Assembly: GCA_026168455.1 (NCBI GenBank) | Contig: JANSJX010000008.1 | Span: forward strand, 1,833,001-1,897,000 | Direction: 5' to 3' | Length of the DNA: 64,000 nucleotides | From: Theocolax elegans | Taxonomy: Eukaryota; Arthropoda; Insecta; Hymenoptera; Cerocephalidae | Shown: positions 34,320 to 46,299 of the stretch, in pieces | How positions within the stretch are numbered: the stretch's first letter is position 1 | Layout: each line of letters begins with the position of its first letter | The notes under the pieces: generated by a model | The model's database searches: none | Seen by the model: the letters and a program-made list of their open reading frames with translations, nothing else | What the model was told of the DNA's origin: nothing | Made by a program: the position numbers and the translations under genes

Positions 34320-36760
34320 ATTTATTTTCAATTTAATTAAATAATTTTATCTCTCGCAAATTTTACTTGATTATTCTTTAAGAAAAAAAGAAAAGAGGTG
34401 TAAATATAATTTTCGAAAAAACCGCAGGAGGTTCATAAAAAATAGTTGAACCGAAGGTGATATAAGGGAAAAGCAAGGTTTGATCTATATATATATATAT
34501 ATTTCCTCTTCGTAATAAAAACGTGGTGAGCGTAAATTTTTCTCTCTCGAACGGGATACGTAGCTCGTCGAAAGATAGACAGCTATAGACAGGTAAAACG
34601 AGTATAGGTTTCCTTCATCAGCCAGACGTACTCTCCGAAAAAATCCCCGGATCGGCTCATTAAGTTCCACTGCACTCTTGCGGTATATATATAGGGGGTG
34701 GGAGCGGTGTAAATCGGCAACAAGCCGCGCGTCGTAAAACTTTCAGTTACTCGCACGATACTTTTAAATAAATTCTTCGGGACCGAAGAACAAGATTCAT
34801 CGATGGGGATTACGCGCGCGACGGGGAGAGGCGGTGAATTTTAAAGGGATATCGGCTCCCTAATGCGCCGACGGGCGTTCCCGTATATTATAACACCGGC
34901 TTACACGACACCCACCCACCGATATTAGGAAATTTCGAAAATAACTCGGCGACGCATATAGTCTTCGATAAATGACGATCTATGGCGTTTTGCCGATGTT
35001 TATATTAGGCTTCTTGCGACTCGTCCAGTTTCACCGAGTTTTCGAAGTACGTTGCGTTCATGCGCACGGATTCATAAGAGGGACGTCAAAACTACATATA
35101 GCGTTGTAACATACATTATATGTTTAACAATTTTATTAAAAAGATTTTGGACCACCCGCGTAAAAAAATTTAACTTTATATCAACTTCGTATAAAGTTTA
35201 AGTTTAGCTAAACTTCATATGATGTTTATCCAATCGTACTGAGCTGAACTTGTCTAAAAATTTATATAAAGTTTAGCTAAAGATTAGTAATTGTTTTTTA
35301 TAAGTTAAAAATGCCTTATATAAACCTAAAAAATTAAAAAAATTTAAAACAAAAAATTAATTTTCGGTTAGATATTTTAAATCTCATCAATAATTAAAAA
35401 CAGTTTTTCGTGATTTTTAGCTATAATAGTATTAAGAGTAAGTAATCTAGGTCAAACTCCATTGAATATTGTCAAAGTATATTGTGAAACTGTAATTCTT
35501 ATGTAACATAACCTTAAATAATCATATTAACCATAACCGTGATTCTCGCATTTACCGCATATAACATGATGCAAAAAGTATTACTAGATTGTGGATTGTA
35601 AGTCACTTCTACTTAATTATCGATCATAAATTATAAACTATCACTTGTATATACAAATCGATAAAAACGTCACTTTCAATCAACGCTTCGTACTATACTT
35701 ACATGCTTCGGAAATTCATTCATCTTTACTTTCTATGAAATATTAATAATGAATAACTTTTTTTTATATATACATAAAAAGTTGATATGTACATATTCGA
35801 ATAGTCCGATTTAGACGAAAAATAACCATTTATATACGAGAAAGTAGTATATACATTATCAGTTGAACTACATCGTGCAATACATGCAAAAGCTTTTTGC
35901 CAATTGATCGATGTGCAGTTATCAATCTTACAATCGCCGTTACAAGAGCGAACCAAAAGTTGTTGAAAGTACCATATCCATTTTCATTTCGAACACCGCG
36001 TAATTTTATAATATATTAATCGCTATTTTCAATTAAGTTTATAAAAAAATATTAAAAAAAAAATAACAAAATAATAAACGCGAATAAATTATTCGCATTG
36101 AGAAACGATGTATATATACATATATAAATACTTATCGTCTTTAATTGAATTAGTTTTACGTGGAGGTACAGTGCGTGTACACGGGAAGAAAATTCCAAAT
36201 AGACCGATCGATTCAAGATTCAATTACTTCGGAAAGTTTCTCTATTATAAAATAAGTTAATTAATAATGAGGATTCCTTAGACTCGATATTGGACTTTCA
36301 GGTGTAAAAAAGCGAAGGGAACAGAAATAAAAAGAAGAAAAGCTGGAAAATACAAGTAAAGTTCGTACGCGAGTTTCTATACTTATTGAAAATTAAAATG
36401 AAGAAATTTGAATAATGTTACTTATACGTCAACCACATTTATAATTTTAATAGGATACATATTGTCAGATTTATTTACGACATAATTTAATACATATATT
36501 TTTTAAATGCGTGTACACGCGATCAATCGACATAAAGTGCACTCAACAATATGCATCTATGTATACACAGAACATCTGGTACATATATATACACACATGA
36601 TATAACGTATAATACAAGTGTTTTTAATCTACATTGAATACCCTCGACCCAAATGCGAGGCACTTCACTTTTCGTGCAAAAGAAAAAGTAAAATGGTAAA
36701 ACTGATATGACCCGTATACGTATATCACGTCAGTTCATTAGTTTCCCCGGAAATCACGTG
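34320..36760. other. mostly AT-rich, GC-richer at 34.5-35.1 kb
   Basis: The GC-richer part contains CGCGCG words near 34812-34820 and a CCACCCACC run near 34910-34918. From 35100 the DNA is AT-rich, with repeated ATAAAGTTTA/GCTAAAC words near 35190-35285 that may be a decayed repeat. A 76-codon minus-strand frame (35726-35956) is unrecognised. No gene is called. Confidence 0.45.
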
Positions 36761-37450
36761 TCCATACATACCTAAGTTTTATTATATATACGCAATGCCG
36801 TCGAATCGAAACGTCGACGAATCCGAGAACGGAAACTTTATTTTTCCGGAAGGGGAGGGGGGGGGGGTTAGTGCATCGTCGCTCGTCATTACGTAAAACA
36901 CGACCCGGAAGCTACTTACTATCGTAAAGCGAGATGGCTGTAGAACGATAGAGTGAGAGAGAGTGAGAGAGAGAGGGGGGGGGGGTGGAGAGAAAGTGAA
37001 TTCATCTGGGAAGAGGAGGAGCTGGGGGTTGTGGGGGGTGAGGGTGAGGAGTTACTTGAAAACGGGTAACTCGGCTAACTCCTTAATCAAACATAAGCTT
37101 TACGCTATAAGCCGGCCTAAACTTACGCGGGAAAAGGGGTGTAGAGGGGGGGGGGGAGGAGGAGGAGAGGGAGAAAAGCCAGAGAGAAGGTATACAGCCT
37201 TGTTTCTCACTCTCTTTGGCGTTAAAGCGAGATAGAGAAACGAGGGGCGCGCGCGCGCGCTCGCTTAATCGCGCTTACGCGCGGACTTGCAAATTGGCTG
37301 GAGCAGCCCCTTCCCCCACCGCTCGTCGTCTCTTTTGAATTGATATTCAAATGGAGCGTCGACGGGAAGACGGACCGACGAGGAGGTGAACGGAAATGTC
37401 CAAAAGTAGACTTGTACGTTTAGACAAGTAAAATGGTAAGTGACGGGGGA
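36760..37450. other. G-rich island
   Basis: Contains G runs of 11 at 36857-36867, 36975-36985 and 37146-37156, GA repeats at about 36951-36974 and a GCGCGCGCGCGC run near 37247-37259. The plus-strand frame at 36963-37235 is Gly/Arg/Glu-rich because of these runs. This is one of the most G-rich segments in the window. Confidence 0.5.
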
Positions 37451-37831
37451 ATATATATATAGCTTAATGCTCGTTGAATTACAATTATATATATATATAT
37501 ATATACGTTTTAGGGATAAATTTGTAACGATGCTCCTATTGTGTTTACCTTCTTTTTCTTTCGTGGGTGTTATATTTTAAGATGTGTATGTATATCATCG
37601 TATCACCGTTTAGAATTTATAACTTTTGGAAAAAAATGTGGAATGTATTCGTTTTGTCGTTCAACTTGTGTTGCATCAACATATTTTAGTGTGTACATTT
37701 AGAGAGTAAATCAAATTGATTCGATATAGCTATATTACGTAAACGCGATGTTGTAACGTTTTAATCTTCAGAACCGTAAATTAATGTTGATCTCGACAAC
37801 GAAAAAAAAAACAATTCGTTACGTTCAATTA

Positions 37832-37836
<5 letters not shown>
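37450..37836. other. AT-rich spacer
   Basis: Contains TA runs at about 37451-37460 and 37485-37504. Nothing else is seen. Confidence 0.45.

Positions 37837-37877
<41 letters not shown>
37837..37877. repeat. (TA)n microsatellite
   Basis: About 20 uninterrupted TA units. Confidence 0.97.
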
Positions 37878-37880
<3 letters not shown>

Positions 37881-38039
37881 TCTACAACTTGCAATTAGCG
37901 AACACGTGATGACGAGCGAGTTTTAATAAACCGTCGTATAATTAACATCGAAGGAATATAATGTTATAAGTGTATTCGAGCAACAAAACGCCTAGAATAT
38001 CCTTTGAAAATATATATCCATTATTCTTGTTAACATCAT

Positions 38040-38760
38040 ATTTCTCATATACATATATACGCGTACGCGAAGAGAGAGAGAGAGAGAGAGAGAGTGAAGA
38101 GGAAAACAATTTTCATTCGCAAGAAAGTCGGATGACATAGTACGATGTCGGAGTGAGCAGCATCAGTCACCATCACCCTGCAGGTAACGTAAAAATTGTA
38201 TCGCTCCTCGAAAATGATATTAGAAAGAATAGAAAAAAGTTACACAAGGGCAAAGAAGCCTTTAACCTTCCCTATATATATATATATATTCAGCTATTTC
38301 GAAACGTTATATGTATGTATATAGTGAAACCGTTGCGTTGTTACACCATTATCATCTTTCCAGTACCGAAGTCCGAACTAATGTACTTTCCACTTCATTG
38401 GCCGGTCTGGCAAAAGCGATCCTTTTACCACTTTGTCTACCCCCGCCCCGGCCCCGGCCGTGCGCTCACGTCACTTCGCCGGCCTTCACTTTTTAATTAA
38501 TTAGAGCACGAGCTCAATGGATCAAGCCCGTCCGGTCGAATAATGACAAAGCGAAAGCTCGCGACCCCCCCCCCCCCCCCCCCCCCCGCCGACGCCGCCG
38601 ACGCCGCCGCCGCCGTACCGTGTAAAAATATTAATCTGCTGCAACTTTGGATCAACTCCAACCATAGATATATATATATATATATAGTGGAACAGTTTTC
38701 GAAAAAAAAAATGAAATTTTCTCTTTGACGTACATGATGTACCTTAATGCTCGCGTGGGT
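38040..38760. other. GC-richer island with (GA)n and poly-C
   Basis: Contains (GA)n at 38070-38093 and CACCATCACCCTGCAGGTAAC near 38167-38187 (a possible splice-donor look-alike). CCCCGCCCCGGCCCCGG lies near 38443-38459, followed by the 23-C run and its GCC/GAC extension. Frames on both strands are unrecognised. Confidence 0.45.
38565..38587. repeat. poly-C run (23) followed by GCC/GAC triplets
   Basis: Twenty-three consecutive C residues are followed by GCCGACGCCGCCGACGCC and further GCC units to about 38618. The Pro-Ala frame across it is a repeat translation. Confidence 0.97.
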
Positions 38761-39900
38761 ATTTATACGTTTCATCTCAATTAATTACCCGTCCTCTCGT
38801 ATAAGTATATATACTTTAATTCGTGTAAGTACCTTATTCGAGTGTCGATATGTACAGGTATATATATCGAGCCGGCGAATGGTACATGCAGCATTCAAAT
38901 TTTTGGACGAGATACGACAACACCGAATGTTTAATAAAATTTGTATAAGCGTGCCAAAAACGCAGGACGCGTATATACATATATAGATATGTATATATAG
39001 AACGAGAGAGAGAGAGAGCGAGAGAAACGTACGAGAGAAAGATGCGTGACGGCGCAGTCGAGACAAGCGTACGTCTCGGCGACTGTTATGAAAATGGACG
39101 TTTCGTACGGAGCACGTTTGTTGTCCACGAAACCGGCAAAAGCCACGAGCGAGAATTCGACGTCACTCCATCACCCGAGAGACACTACTAGAGAATTAGA
39201 AAGAAAGAGAGTGAATGGAAAAGAATCAGATTGAGGATAGGAACAAAAAAAAGAGGGGTGCGGTCTTGTAATTCAAAATGCGAGGGTAGGTGTGTTGGGA
39301 TGCTCCAGTAAAATAAAGTGAGTGGTTTTTCTTTCTATTCCAAGTTCCCGCACTCTTTTTTTCTTCCTCTAGTTTCTTTCTCTTTTTTTGCGATGAACAA
39401 ATTTTCCGCAAAATGTATAGCGTACATCACTTAAACTTTTCCGATTAATCGCCTTCTTTTTATCTCTTTTTCAAAATATGTTGCGTCAATTTCGCTCCCA
39501 CGTGTCATTGGGAATGAACAACCCCTGCCCAAAATTACGTACGAAAAATTTCAATATCTCGCGTTACGTTCGTTCGCGCGACTTCGTCTCGCCTATACAC
39601 GCGATCGAACGACGAGATAATACAGTTTTCCTCCTTCGTATTAATGAAAAGAAAAAGAAAAAAAAAAGAAAAAAACTAAACAAAAATGTTGTTATTAGAA
39701 AATAAGAAAAAGAGGTGGAGGACTGGGAAGGAAGAAACATTTCCTTTATATCGCATATTTGCACACCCGTACATAGTAAGACGAGAATGATCTTATCGTA
39801 GTTCGCGTGCGAGAGGGAAATTCTATCTCGGCGAAACATTTTTTTACTGCAATAACCTTGAATATTCATGAATATTTAGCTCAGGAGCTATGCATTTAAG
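38760..39900. other. mixed block with GA- and A-rich tracts
   Basis: Contains a GA-like tract at about 39005-39024, CpG-containing DNA at 39040-39180 and an A/G tract at about 39648-39677. Frames on both strands (up to 101 codons) match no family I recognise. Confidence 0.4.
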
Positions 39901-41125
39901 CGAAAAATCTCAAGATTCCTTTTCGAAAATATGCGTACGATAAAGGAATATTGCTTTTTAAATAAGAATGTGCAACATTTTTAGTTATAACCTCCTCTTC
40001 TCGAATAACAATTTGAAATATATAATTATTTTCCTAATACACTTCTGTATTAATATGTGTTAAACTTTTCGAACGTCGATATCGTTAAACACAGCGACAT
40101 TGTTTATTATTTATCGTCCAAACGGGATGCTCGGATTGTGTGCACGTGTGTGTGTTTTTTAAGCCGTACAGATGCAAGCTTAATATCCGAAACTTTGGAA
40201 AACAGGAGAGCATTTCATAAATCAGGTATTAAAGTCTACTTTGCAGAATATAACATTGAAACGAACAGTTTGTGGCGCTACGATGATACTTAATGTTATT
40301 TAACAATCATCGAAAATGTGTAGTATACTTTAGAACTCGTTAAACAATATGAATTTTAAATAAAAAAACATATGAAAAAACAAAGAAAGATAAATTGGAA
40401 ATCGAGGACGAATAGCCTATCATTTTTTAAAAGAACATTCTCTGGGAAATTCCACCAACCATACGTGGACAAAGATTATGAAATAAATGAGCCTTCTTTA
40501 TTTAACCAATTGACGCCCAAACGGATAAAATTTTTTTTCGATTTTCGTAGATGTTACTCGATGCATAAATCGTGGCGTATTGTAACGCTGATTTTTTTCT
40601 GCATAGTTTTAGATACATTCTTTTAAATGTCGTCGAGAAAATTGAGCTATCTAACTTTCAAAAAAAGTTATAATTCTTCAAATGTAAAAGAATGCATAGA
40701 AAAATTATTAAACAAATGTATATAAATCATTCGGTTTATGAACGTTAGTGGACTAAACAGTAATACTGTAACTCTCTATTTTTTAATTTTTTATTCTAAC
40801 GATAGTTATATAAAAAAATTGAACTAATAAATACGAAAATCAAAAAAAAATGTTTGTCCATTTGAGCGTTAATGAGATGAAAGTCAAGTTTCGGTTTAGC
40901 AACCCCGAGAAATATATTCTACAGATATAAAAAATATATATATATGTACAATAAACAATAAGTATAAAGGTATACATATACATTACGCGGATCTTACTAA
41001 AACGAATAGACGCGTAAAACGTTCGTAAAGTAATCGGGGATCGCTGAAGCGATGTGGTGTCAGCGTAGAGTTAAAAAACCCCACAGTTGAAAGATAAAAT
41101 AAAAACAATGAGAGTTGTCTAGTTT
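39900..41125. other. AT-rich stretch with two unplaced open frames
   Basis: Plus-strand frames at 40057-40293 (78 codons) and 40372-40626 (84 codons) have ordinary amino-acid mixtures and are not simple-repeat translations. I recognise neither. No splice signal, promoter or homologous motif supports them, so they are recorded but not called as genes. Confidence 0.35.
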
Positions 41126-41146
41126 AAAAAAAAAAAAAAAAAAAAA
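41126..41146. repeat. poly-A run (21)
   Basis: A run of 21 A residues. It could be a retroposon tail, but no element is recognised on its 5' side. Confidence 0.9.
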
Positions 41147-41149
41147 CTA

Positions 41150-41605
41150 AATATATAAAGTATACGTAGACTATTCCGTTAATCAAACTAAAAAATTTCC
41201 GGAAGGCAGTAAAAGAAAATGAAAGAAATAATGTACTAGACCGCGAAAGGTTCGCACACCCTGAAAGCTTATTTTCAAGCTCAAGAGGGAAAGATATATA
41301 TATATATATACATGTACGCGTCGTAAGACCGTCGTGGCGACGATATCGTAAAGTAGCCAGTCGCTTTCTATGTCTGGGTGTTTCGCGTTCACAGGCACAA
41401 CGCGTATATCAAGGACGAAAGGTACGACAGGGGATAGTGTAACCGCTCGCGAGAAAGCTTGGATAAGCCTTCGGGTGAAATCTTGCGAGCGTCGCTGCTT
41501 CATTACTTTTTCCTCCCACCTTCTCGTGCTTCTTTTTTTCTTCGCTCCATTCTTTTTTACCCTCCTCCCCTCCTCGATTTTTTTTCTAGCCAAGGGAGAG
41601 AGAGA
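41150..41605. other. GC-richer flank of the LINE
   Basis: CpG-containing sequence at 41320-41500 grades into pyrimidine-rich DNA (41505-41590). The frames on both strands at 41183-41615 are low in complexity. This is probably host DNA bordering the LINE's 3' tail. Confidence 0.4.
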
Positions 41606-42527
41606 GATTGATTGATTGATTGATTTATTCAGATTTGCAGCCTTGGGGTATAACCCTATCTGGCTGTGGAGATTTACAGAATAAAATTATAATAATTACA
41701 ATGGTAGTACAATTTAAAGCGCAAAGTACAGGTGCAGTACAGTTAGATTAGTAGTACATTAGCTACCCTACCACTATAAGACACAATATAGACTCATAAG
41801 ACTAAATGAATTTCTCGAAAAGCATAATAATAAATCTGTAATAGGGTAGGATAGCTAAATTGTGATACCCTCTCTAAAAACTCTGTCCTCCCACTCGGTT
41901 TTATCACGCTGGAGGAGCACGCTGCGAAGTTGAATTTTGAAACTACTGAGATTACCGATGTCAAATACGATTTCATTTAACGCATTAATAATTTTGGAAG
42001 CAGAGATTAAAAAGGAGCAGTTCCACGCTTCAGTTCTGGGGGGAGCATATGTTAAGTAGTGAGGCTTAAACCTAGTTGAACGACGTACAATATTTAAATC
42101 TACTTCAGTAAAACGACAAGCAATGTAAATCGGATTTTTTAGGCAAATAATCTTAAAAGCTAAGGAGCCAATAGTCAGTTCACGTGCCCGCCTAACAGAG
42201 AGCCAGCCAAGTTCCAGACGATGAGGAGTAACATGGCTACGAAGAGTCAAATTTCCTACTACAAAACGGACACATGCATTGAGCAACCTCTGCAGTTTGA
42301 GATCGCGAGTAGCATCAACGTCATGGTAAACTGCACACATATATCTAAATTGAGGAAATATTAAAGTTTCAACTAAAAGTTTACGCATCTCACGGGTGAG
42401 CCTACTCTTATTGAATTTAAGTATGCGCAAAGTGTTATGAACTCTCATGGAAATTTGTCTGATCTGTTTGTCCCAACTTAACGAACTAGATATCCAAAGG
42501 CCCAGGCTAAGAACTTCAGTTGAGTAT
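41606..42527 (-). mobile_element. 5'-truncated non-LTR retrotransposon (LINE)
   Basis: On the minus strand this segment reads, in order, the C-terminal part of a reverse transcriptase frame (42526-41855), an untranslated region (41854-41626) and a tandem tail. Read on the plus strand, the tail is five GATT units at 41606-41625. Short tandem tails instead of poly-A are an established property of several LINE groups. The upstream end stops at a (GA)n tract. Endonuclease and catalytic reverse transcriptase parts are absent, as expected when reverse transcription stops early at insertion. No target-site duplication could be identified because both flanks are simple repeats. Confidence 0.88.
41855..42526 (-). 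pseudogene. LINE reverse transcriptase, C-terminal fragment
   Basis: The frame is open for 223 codons up to a TAG stop and continues upstream without interruption into the GA repeat, so no authentic start exists. The first ATG is internal, at 42448. Residues 6-22 read LSLGLWISSSLSWDKQI, the 'LG..I...LSW..QI' block that follows the palm in LINE reverse transcriptases. Further on come LLVETLIFPQFRYMCAVYHD, KLQRLLNACVRFVVG, HRLELGWLSVRRAREL and PIYIACRF, all in the usual order of the thumb and connection region. The F/YxDD catalytic box lies in the missing upstream part, so the product would be inactive. There is no internal stop or frameshift, so the insertion looks fairly young. It could belong to any of the jockey-related groups; the clade was not determined. 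Confidence 0.88.
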
Positions 42528-42528
42528 A

Positions 42529-42554
42529 GAGAGAGAGAGAGAGAGAGAGAGAGA
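42529..42554. repeat. (GA)n microsatellite at LINE 5' junction
   Basis: About 13 GA units directly abut the truncated end of the LINE. Confidence 0.95.
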
Positions 42555-42559
42555 AAATG

Positions 42560-43382
42560 CCGTTTCTCGACCTGTGTACAAGAACGCTCGAATTTTTCTA
42601 ATTATTTTTAATGGTCTACTCGGTCCAACTTCTTACGAACTTGAGGAGGATTCGAATCGGCAATTAAGATACAATTTTCTTCAACGATGTCGGAACGTTT
42701 AACTTTTTTTTTCTTCTGCTTCTATATCCCTTATCTAATTTCTATGTAAACTTCGGATACATGTATATATAGTGATTATTTTTTTATTGAACGTACAGCG
42801 TACATCGAACAAATGATATATACTCACCGTTAAATATACGTCCATTTTATTCTATTTTTCGATGTTTCGTATTTATACCGTATACGTCAACGATAAATGA
42901 AATATCATAATATTCTAAAATGATAACTCGGAACGCCTTCAAAATGTCATAATAAATATCCCCAGTAAGTTTTAAATTAATTAGCTAATTTTCTTGCCGC
43001 CCAAGAATATTCTATATCAAAATTCAAATCTCTAAAGAAGTTATTCATGAAGGAAAGTTAAAGCTATTTCAAACTGCTATAATCATATTAAGTATTTCAT
43101 TATGAATTATTTCGTACAGAAAAGTCTTTCATAATTTTCAAATTGAACTTACGAGTTTAATTAATGAGTATAAGCGTTATATAACGTAAATATCTTTCGT
43201 TATTAATATATATACACGCAAAATTTATATACACCTTTGACAAGACAGTATTTATTTTCTTTTGTAATGTTCAACAGTGAAAATGTGCGAGATATAAAAT
43301 GTACACCGTTCCATAAAAATGCATTTCTACTCTAATTTAATTATAATTGTAAATATACAGAACTATGGCAACTTTGTAAATT
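42560..43382. other. AT-rich spacer
   Basis: Nothing is recognised beyond short TA runs. Confidence 0.45.
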
Positions 43383-43383
43383 A

Positions 43384-43410
<27 letters not shown>
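43383..43410. repeat. (GT)n microsatellite
   Basis: About 14 GT units in AT-rich DNA. They are translated as Val-Cys repeats by a chance frame. Confidence 0.97.
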
Positions 43411-43415
<5 letters not shown>

Positions 43416-43747
43416 TTACACTTTGCAAATTGCACCAAAACATTCTGCGAATCGTTACGAAAGGCTTTTTGTTAAAAGCGTTTAAGAAATCGTTAGCATC
43501 AAATATGCAAAAAGAATAAACTGTAAAAATTGTTCAAAGTTTCGATCATTATCTCAGAATTAACTAATAATTTGTTCATTAATATATAGAATATACGAAA
43601 ATAAGTGATTTTAAAAAATTATTTCTTTCATGCTGATACGCAATATTTCCGTTAATATAATAATTATACATTTAATTCCATTATATATTATATTATTTCT
43701 TTTCAAATTATTCTAAAATTCAGTGGATTATCTTTAAATAAAAAACT

Positions 43748-43870
43748 CGGAAAATGGCCATTTTTTACATTTTTTTTAAAGTGAATGAATAAATTTTGTA
43801 AAAAAAACCCTGAGCGTCAGGCCCTTAGGACTAATAATTACCGTCCAACAATTGTTTACTCGATTATTTA
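43748..43870. repeat. dispersed repeat D, copy 2
   Basis: GGAAAATGGCCATTTTTTACAT is followed by GAATGAATAAATTTTGTAAA, CCTGAGCGTCAGGCCCTTA and ACTAATAATTACCG. These blocks recur in the same order at 53376-53590 (GATCATTTTTTACTTAT, CAAATGAATAAATC, CCTGAATGTCAGGGCCTTA and ACTAATTATTACCG). The first block also heads the copy at 27478. Its class is unknown. Confidence 0.65.
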
Positions 43871-45786
43871 AAAAAACATGATTTTTTCTTAATAAAAAAA
43901 AGACGAAATGTAACGCCCTCCTCATATATTTTAAAATATTCTTATGAATATATCTAGATATTTAATTCAATATTTTCGATATAATTTTAAGGGCGATAGG
44001 TGTAGATTTCTGAAATTTGGATACAACTTGACATCCCGTTAATTGGCTTTTAACAATGACATATATTTAAAAAAGTATATACGATAATACATAAAATTAT
44101 CTCGATTGTATTAAAATACGCGTGTACAAATACATTTAAATCTATATTTAAATAACACGTTAATATTCGAACTATCGAATCGAATTGACAGACTGTACAT
44201 AACTGATAAAAGGAATTGTATACACTTGACAGTGGGTTATATCGCACGATTTATAAACCAACGAAAAAATCTTTCCGCGAGATAGGATTTATACTTAACC
44301 ATCTTGTCTCAACTTATACATACACGCACACGCACACACCAAAGTCAATCGCTTCATTTTCCATCGAATGAATTATTGATTCTTGATTCAGAGCTTTCTC
44401 CTGGCATAACTTCTGTTTTTTAATAACTATATCTATACTTATTTATCCAAATTCTCTTTTACTAATAAATCCATTCTTAATTATTTATTCCGTTTGTATT
44501 ATAAAATTAATAGTAAATAATATATACGAATAAATAACGTTTACGATTAAAATTAGATATTTATAAATAGCTAATTACTCACTGACTATAGTGACAAGAG
44601 CTTTGTAAATATATACATATACATGACGCTCTTAGAAAATATATAAAAAAAGCTACTCTATAAATAATATTATCTGCTTGTAATCCAATTTGTTTTATCT
44701 TTGAACGAATTCATCTATATACGTTTTATATTTAGAAACCTCGATATCGATTAATCAAACGAAGGTCGCGTTTTTAAATACTACAATAATGTGTATATAT
44801 ATATATATATACTGCACAGATATATATAAGTATATATAGGTATATATTAAAAATTCACAAAATTGCGTTAATCAACGTACTGATTAATTAAACGAGAAAT
44901 TGATGTATTTAAAATTAAGGTAAATTTGATCGTTCGAGCTGTAATGCGATTGAGTAATTGAGTATGAAATTTTTTTTAATGAATTTACACGTACCGACAG
45001 CTCAGTGTAATCGGATTGCACGATAACGTCGACTCTGTTGATCGTAAATAAGTTTTGATAGAAATTGATCTAACAAGACGATTAATTCGAGAGGTTTTAC
45101 CTTTTAAACCTAAATACATCAACGAGTGTGACCTGCAATCTGCATGAGACTGTAAAATTTACAGTCATATATCTCCGGTCACGACAGCTCTATCAACCCA
45201 GACAAAGTGCGAGACACTTTTCAGAAAATTATCGCACCAACGTTTTATAAACCAATCGAAAATTTAAATTATTCACTCTTATCATTCTTAACTATTTTTT
45301 AAGTTAATTTATAATATTACACTGATATTAATATATTGTATTAAAAATAATTACTATATTGTTATACGAACGTAAGAATATTTGAATTTTCAATTTTCAT
45401 TATATTTTATAGCGAATATTAATTACATTGTTAGTAATTATTATTATAATTATGTATAAAAAGATTACTATAAAACGTAGTAAATATTGTGATAATCGAA
45501 TTATATCTTAATAGTGCATAGTCATTTTTAATGTACCATTTTTCTTAGCGAAACTCCATATACGATATTAAATATTATCTAAAATTTATCCTCCTATATT
45601 CATGAAAATTTTGTAATTTTTAATATATTATTAAAATGTATCGATCTTCCAGAGTCAAAGGTAAAGAGGTAAAAAAAAAGAAAAATTAATCAATTTTTTC
45701 ATATTTGTAACACTTTGATAGTCAATACTACGCTACCCTCCATAGACTTTTAATATCAATGTATGTACATTGTCTACAATATTATT
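43870..45786. other. AT-rich non-coding stretch
   Basis: Contains an (AC)n-like run near 44321-44338 and TA runs near 44794-44810 and 44821-44845. There is no open frame above about 65 codons. Nothing is recognised. Confidence 0.5.
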
Positions 45787-45866
45787 TCGTCGTGTCTTAC
45801 GAAGACACTAGCACATCTGAATGCTTTATTAAATGTAAACGTGCTACTCTTCATAAGGCACGACGA
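45787..45866. other. 80-nt stem-loop, pre-miRNA-like or micro-MITE
   Basis: The left arm TCGTCGTGTCTTACGAAGA (continuing CACTAGCAC) and the right arm GTGCTACTCTTCATAAGGCACGACGA (from 45841) pair over about 26 bp. The stem contains one wobble, one mismatch and a two-base asymmetric bulge. The loop is 26 nt (45815-45840). The size and near-complete pairing fit an animal microRNA precursor, but a tiny palindromic transposon would look the same. The sequence is CpG-rich in a strongly AT-rich neighbourhood. I do not recognise a known microRNA seed. Confidence 0.5.
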
Positions 45867-46012
45867 TTTCGCCGCAAGTCGATATTAATTTTCGCTTTTT
45901 TTTCTTCATTATATAAGTGAGAAAGCGTTAAAGCAGATGTATGTATATATAACCAAAATTTTATGCTATATATATATATGTAAACGTTCTTATCATTATT
46001 ATTTTACAACCA

Positions 46013-46272
46013 TTACACAAAGAGAAATATTGTATTAAAAATTACAAAATATTTAGTAAAAATGACAATAGTTTCTAGTAAATAAATCACAGACTGACAA
46101 ACTAAGAAAAATTATTATACTTGCTATTAAAATTTACAAAAGTTATAGTAAATATTACAAAAATTATAGTAATATTTATTATGAACTATAGTAATTTCTC
46201 TAATTTGTCAGCTTTGTGATTTGTTTACTAAACACTATTGTAATTTTTAATCTAAATTTTTTCTTAGTGTAA
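46013..46272. mobile_element. MITE family C, copy at 46 kb
   Basis: The left end TTACACAAAGAGAAATATTG and the right end, inverted TTACACTAAGAAAAAATTTAG, match and continue inward through ATTAAAAATTACAA, TTTAGTAAA, AAATCACA and CTGACAAA. The interior repeats ATTTACTATAATTTTTGTA-like words. Part of the interior is shared with 27903-28032. There is no coding sequence. Confidence 0.75.
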
Positions 46273-46299
46273 GTTTTCTCGCATTATAAATCGTTAATC

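Noticed and set aside
38167..38192. CTGCAG-GTAACG as an exon end with splice donor
   Set aside because: No open frame or acceptor upstream supports an exon. The donor-like word alone is too common.
41126..41146. Poly-A run as a retroposon tail
   Set aside because: No element, poly-A signal context or target-site duplication could be found on either side.
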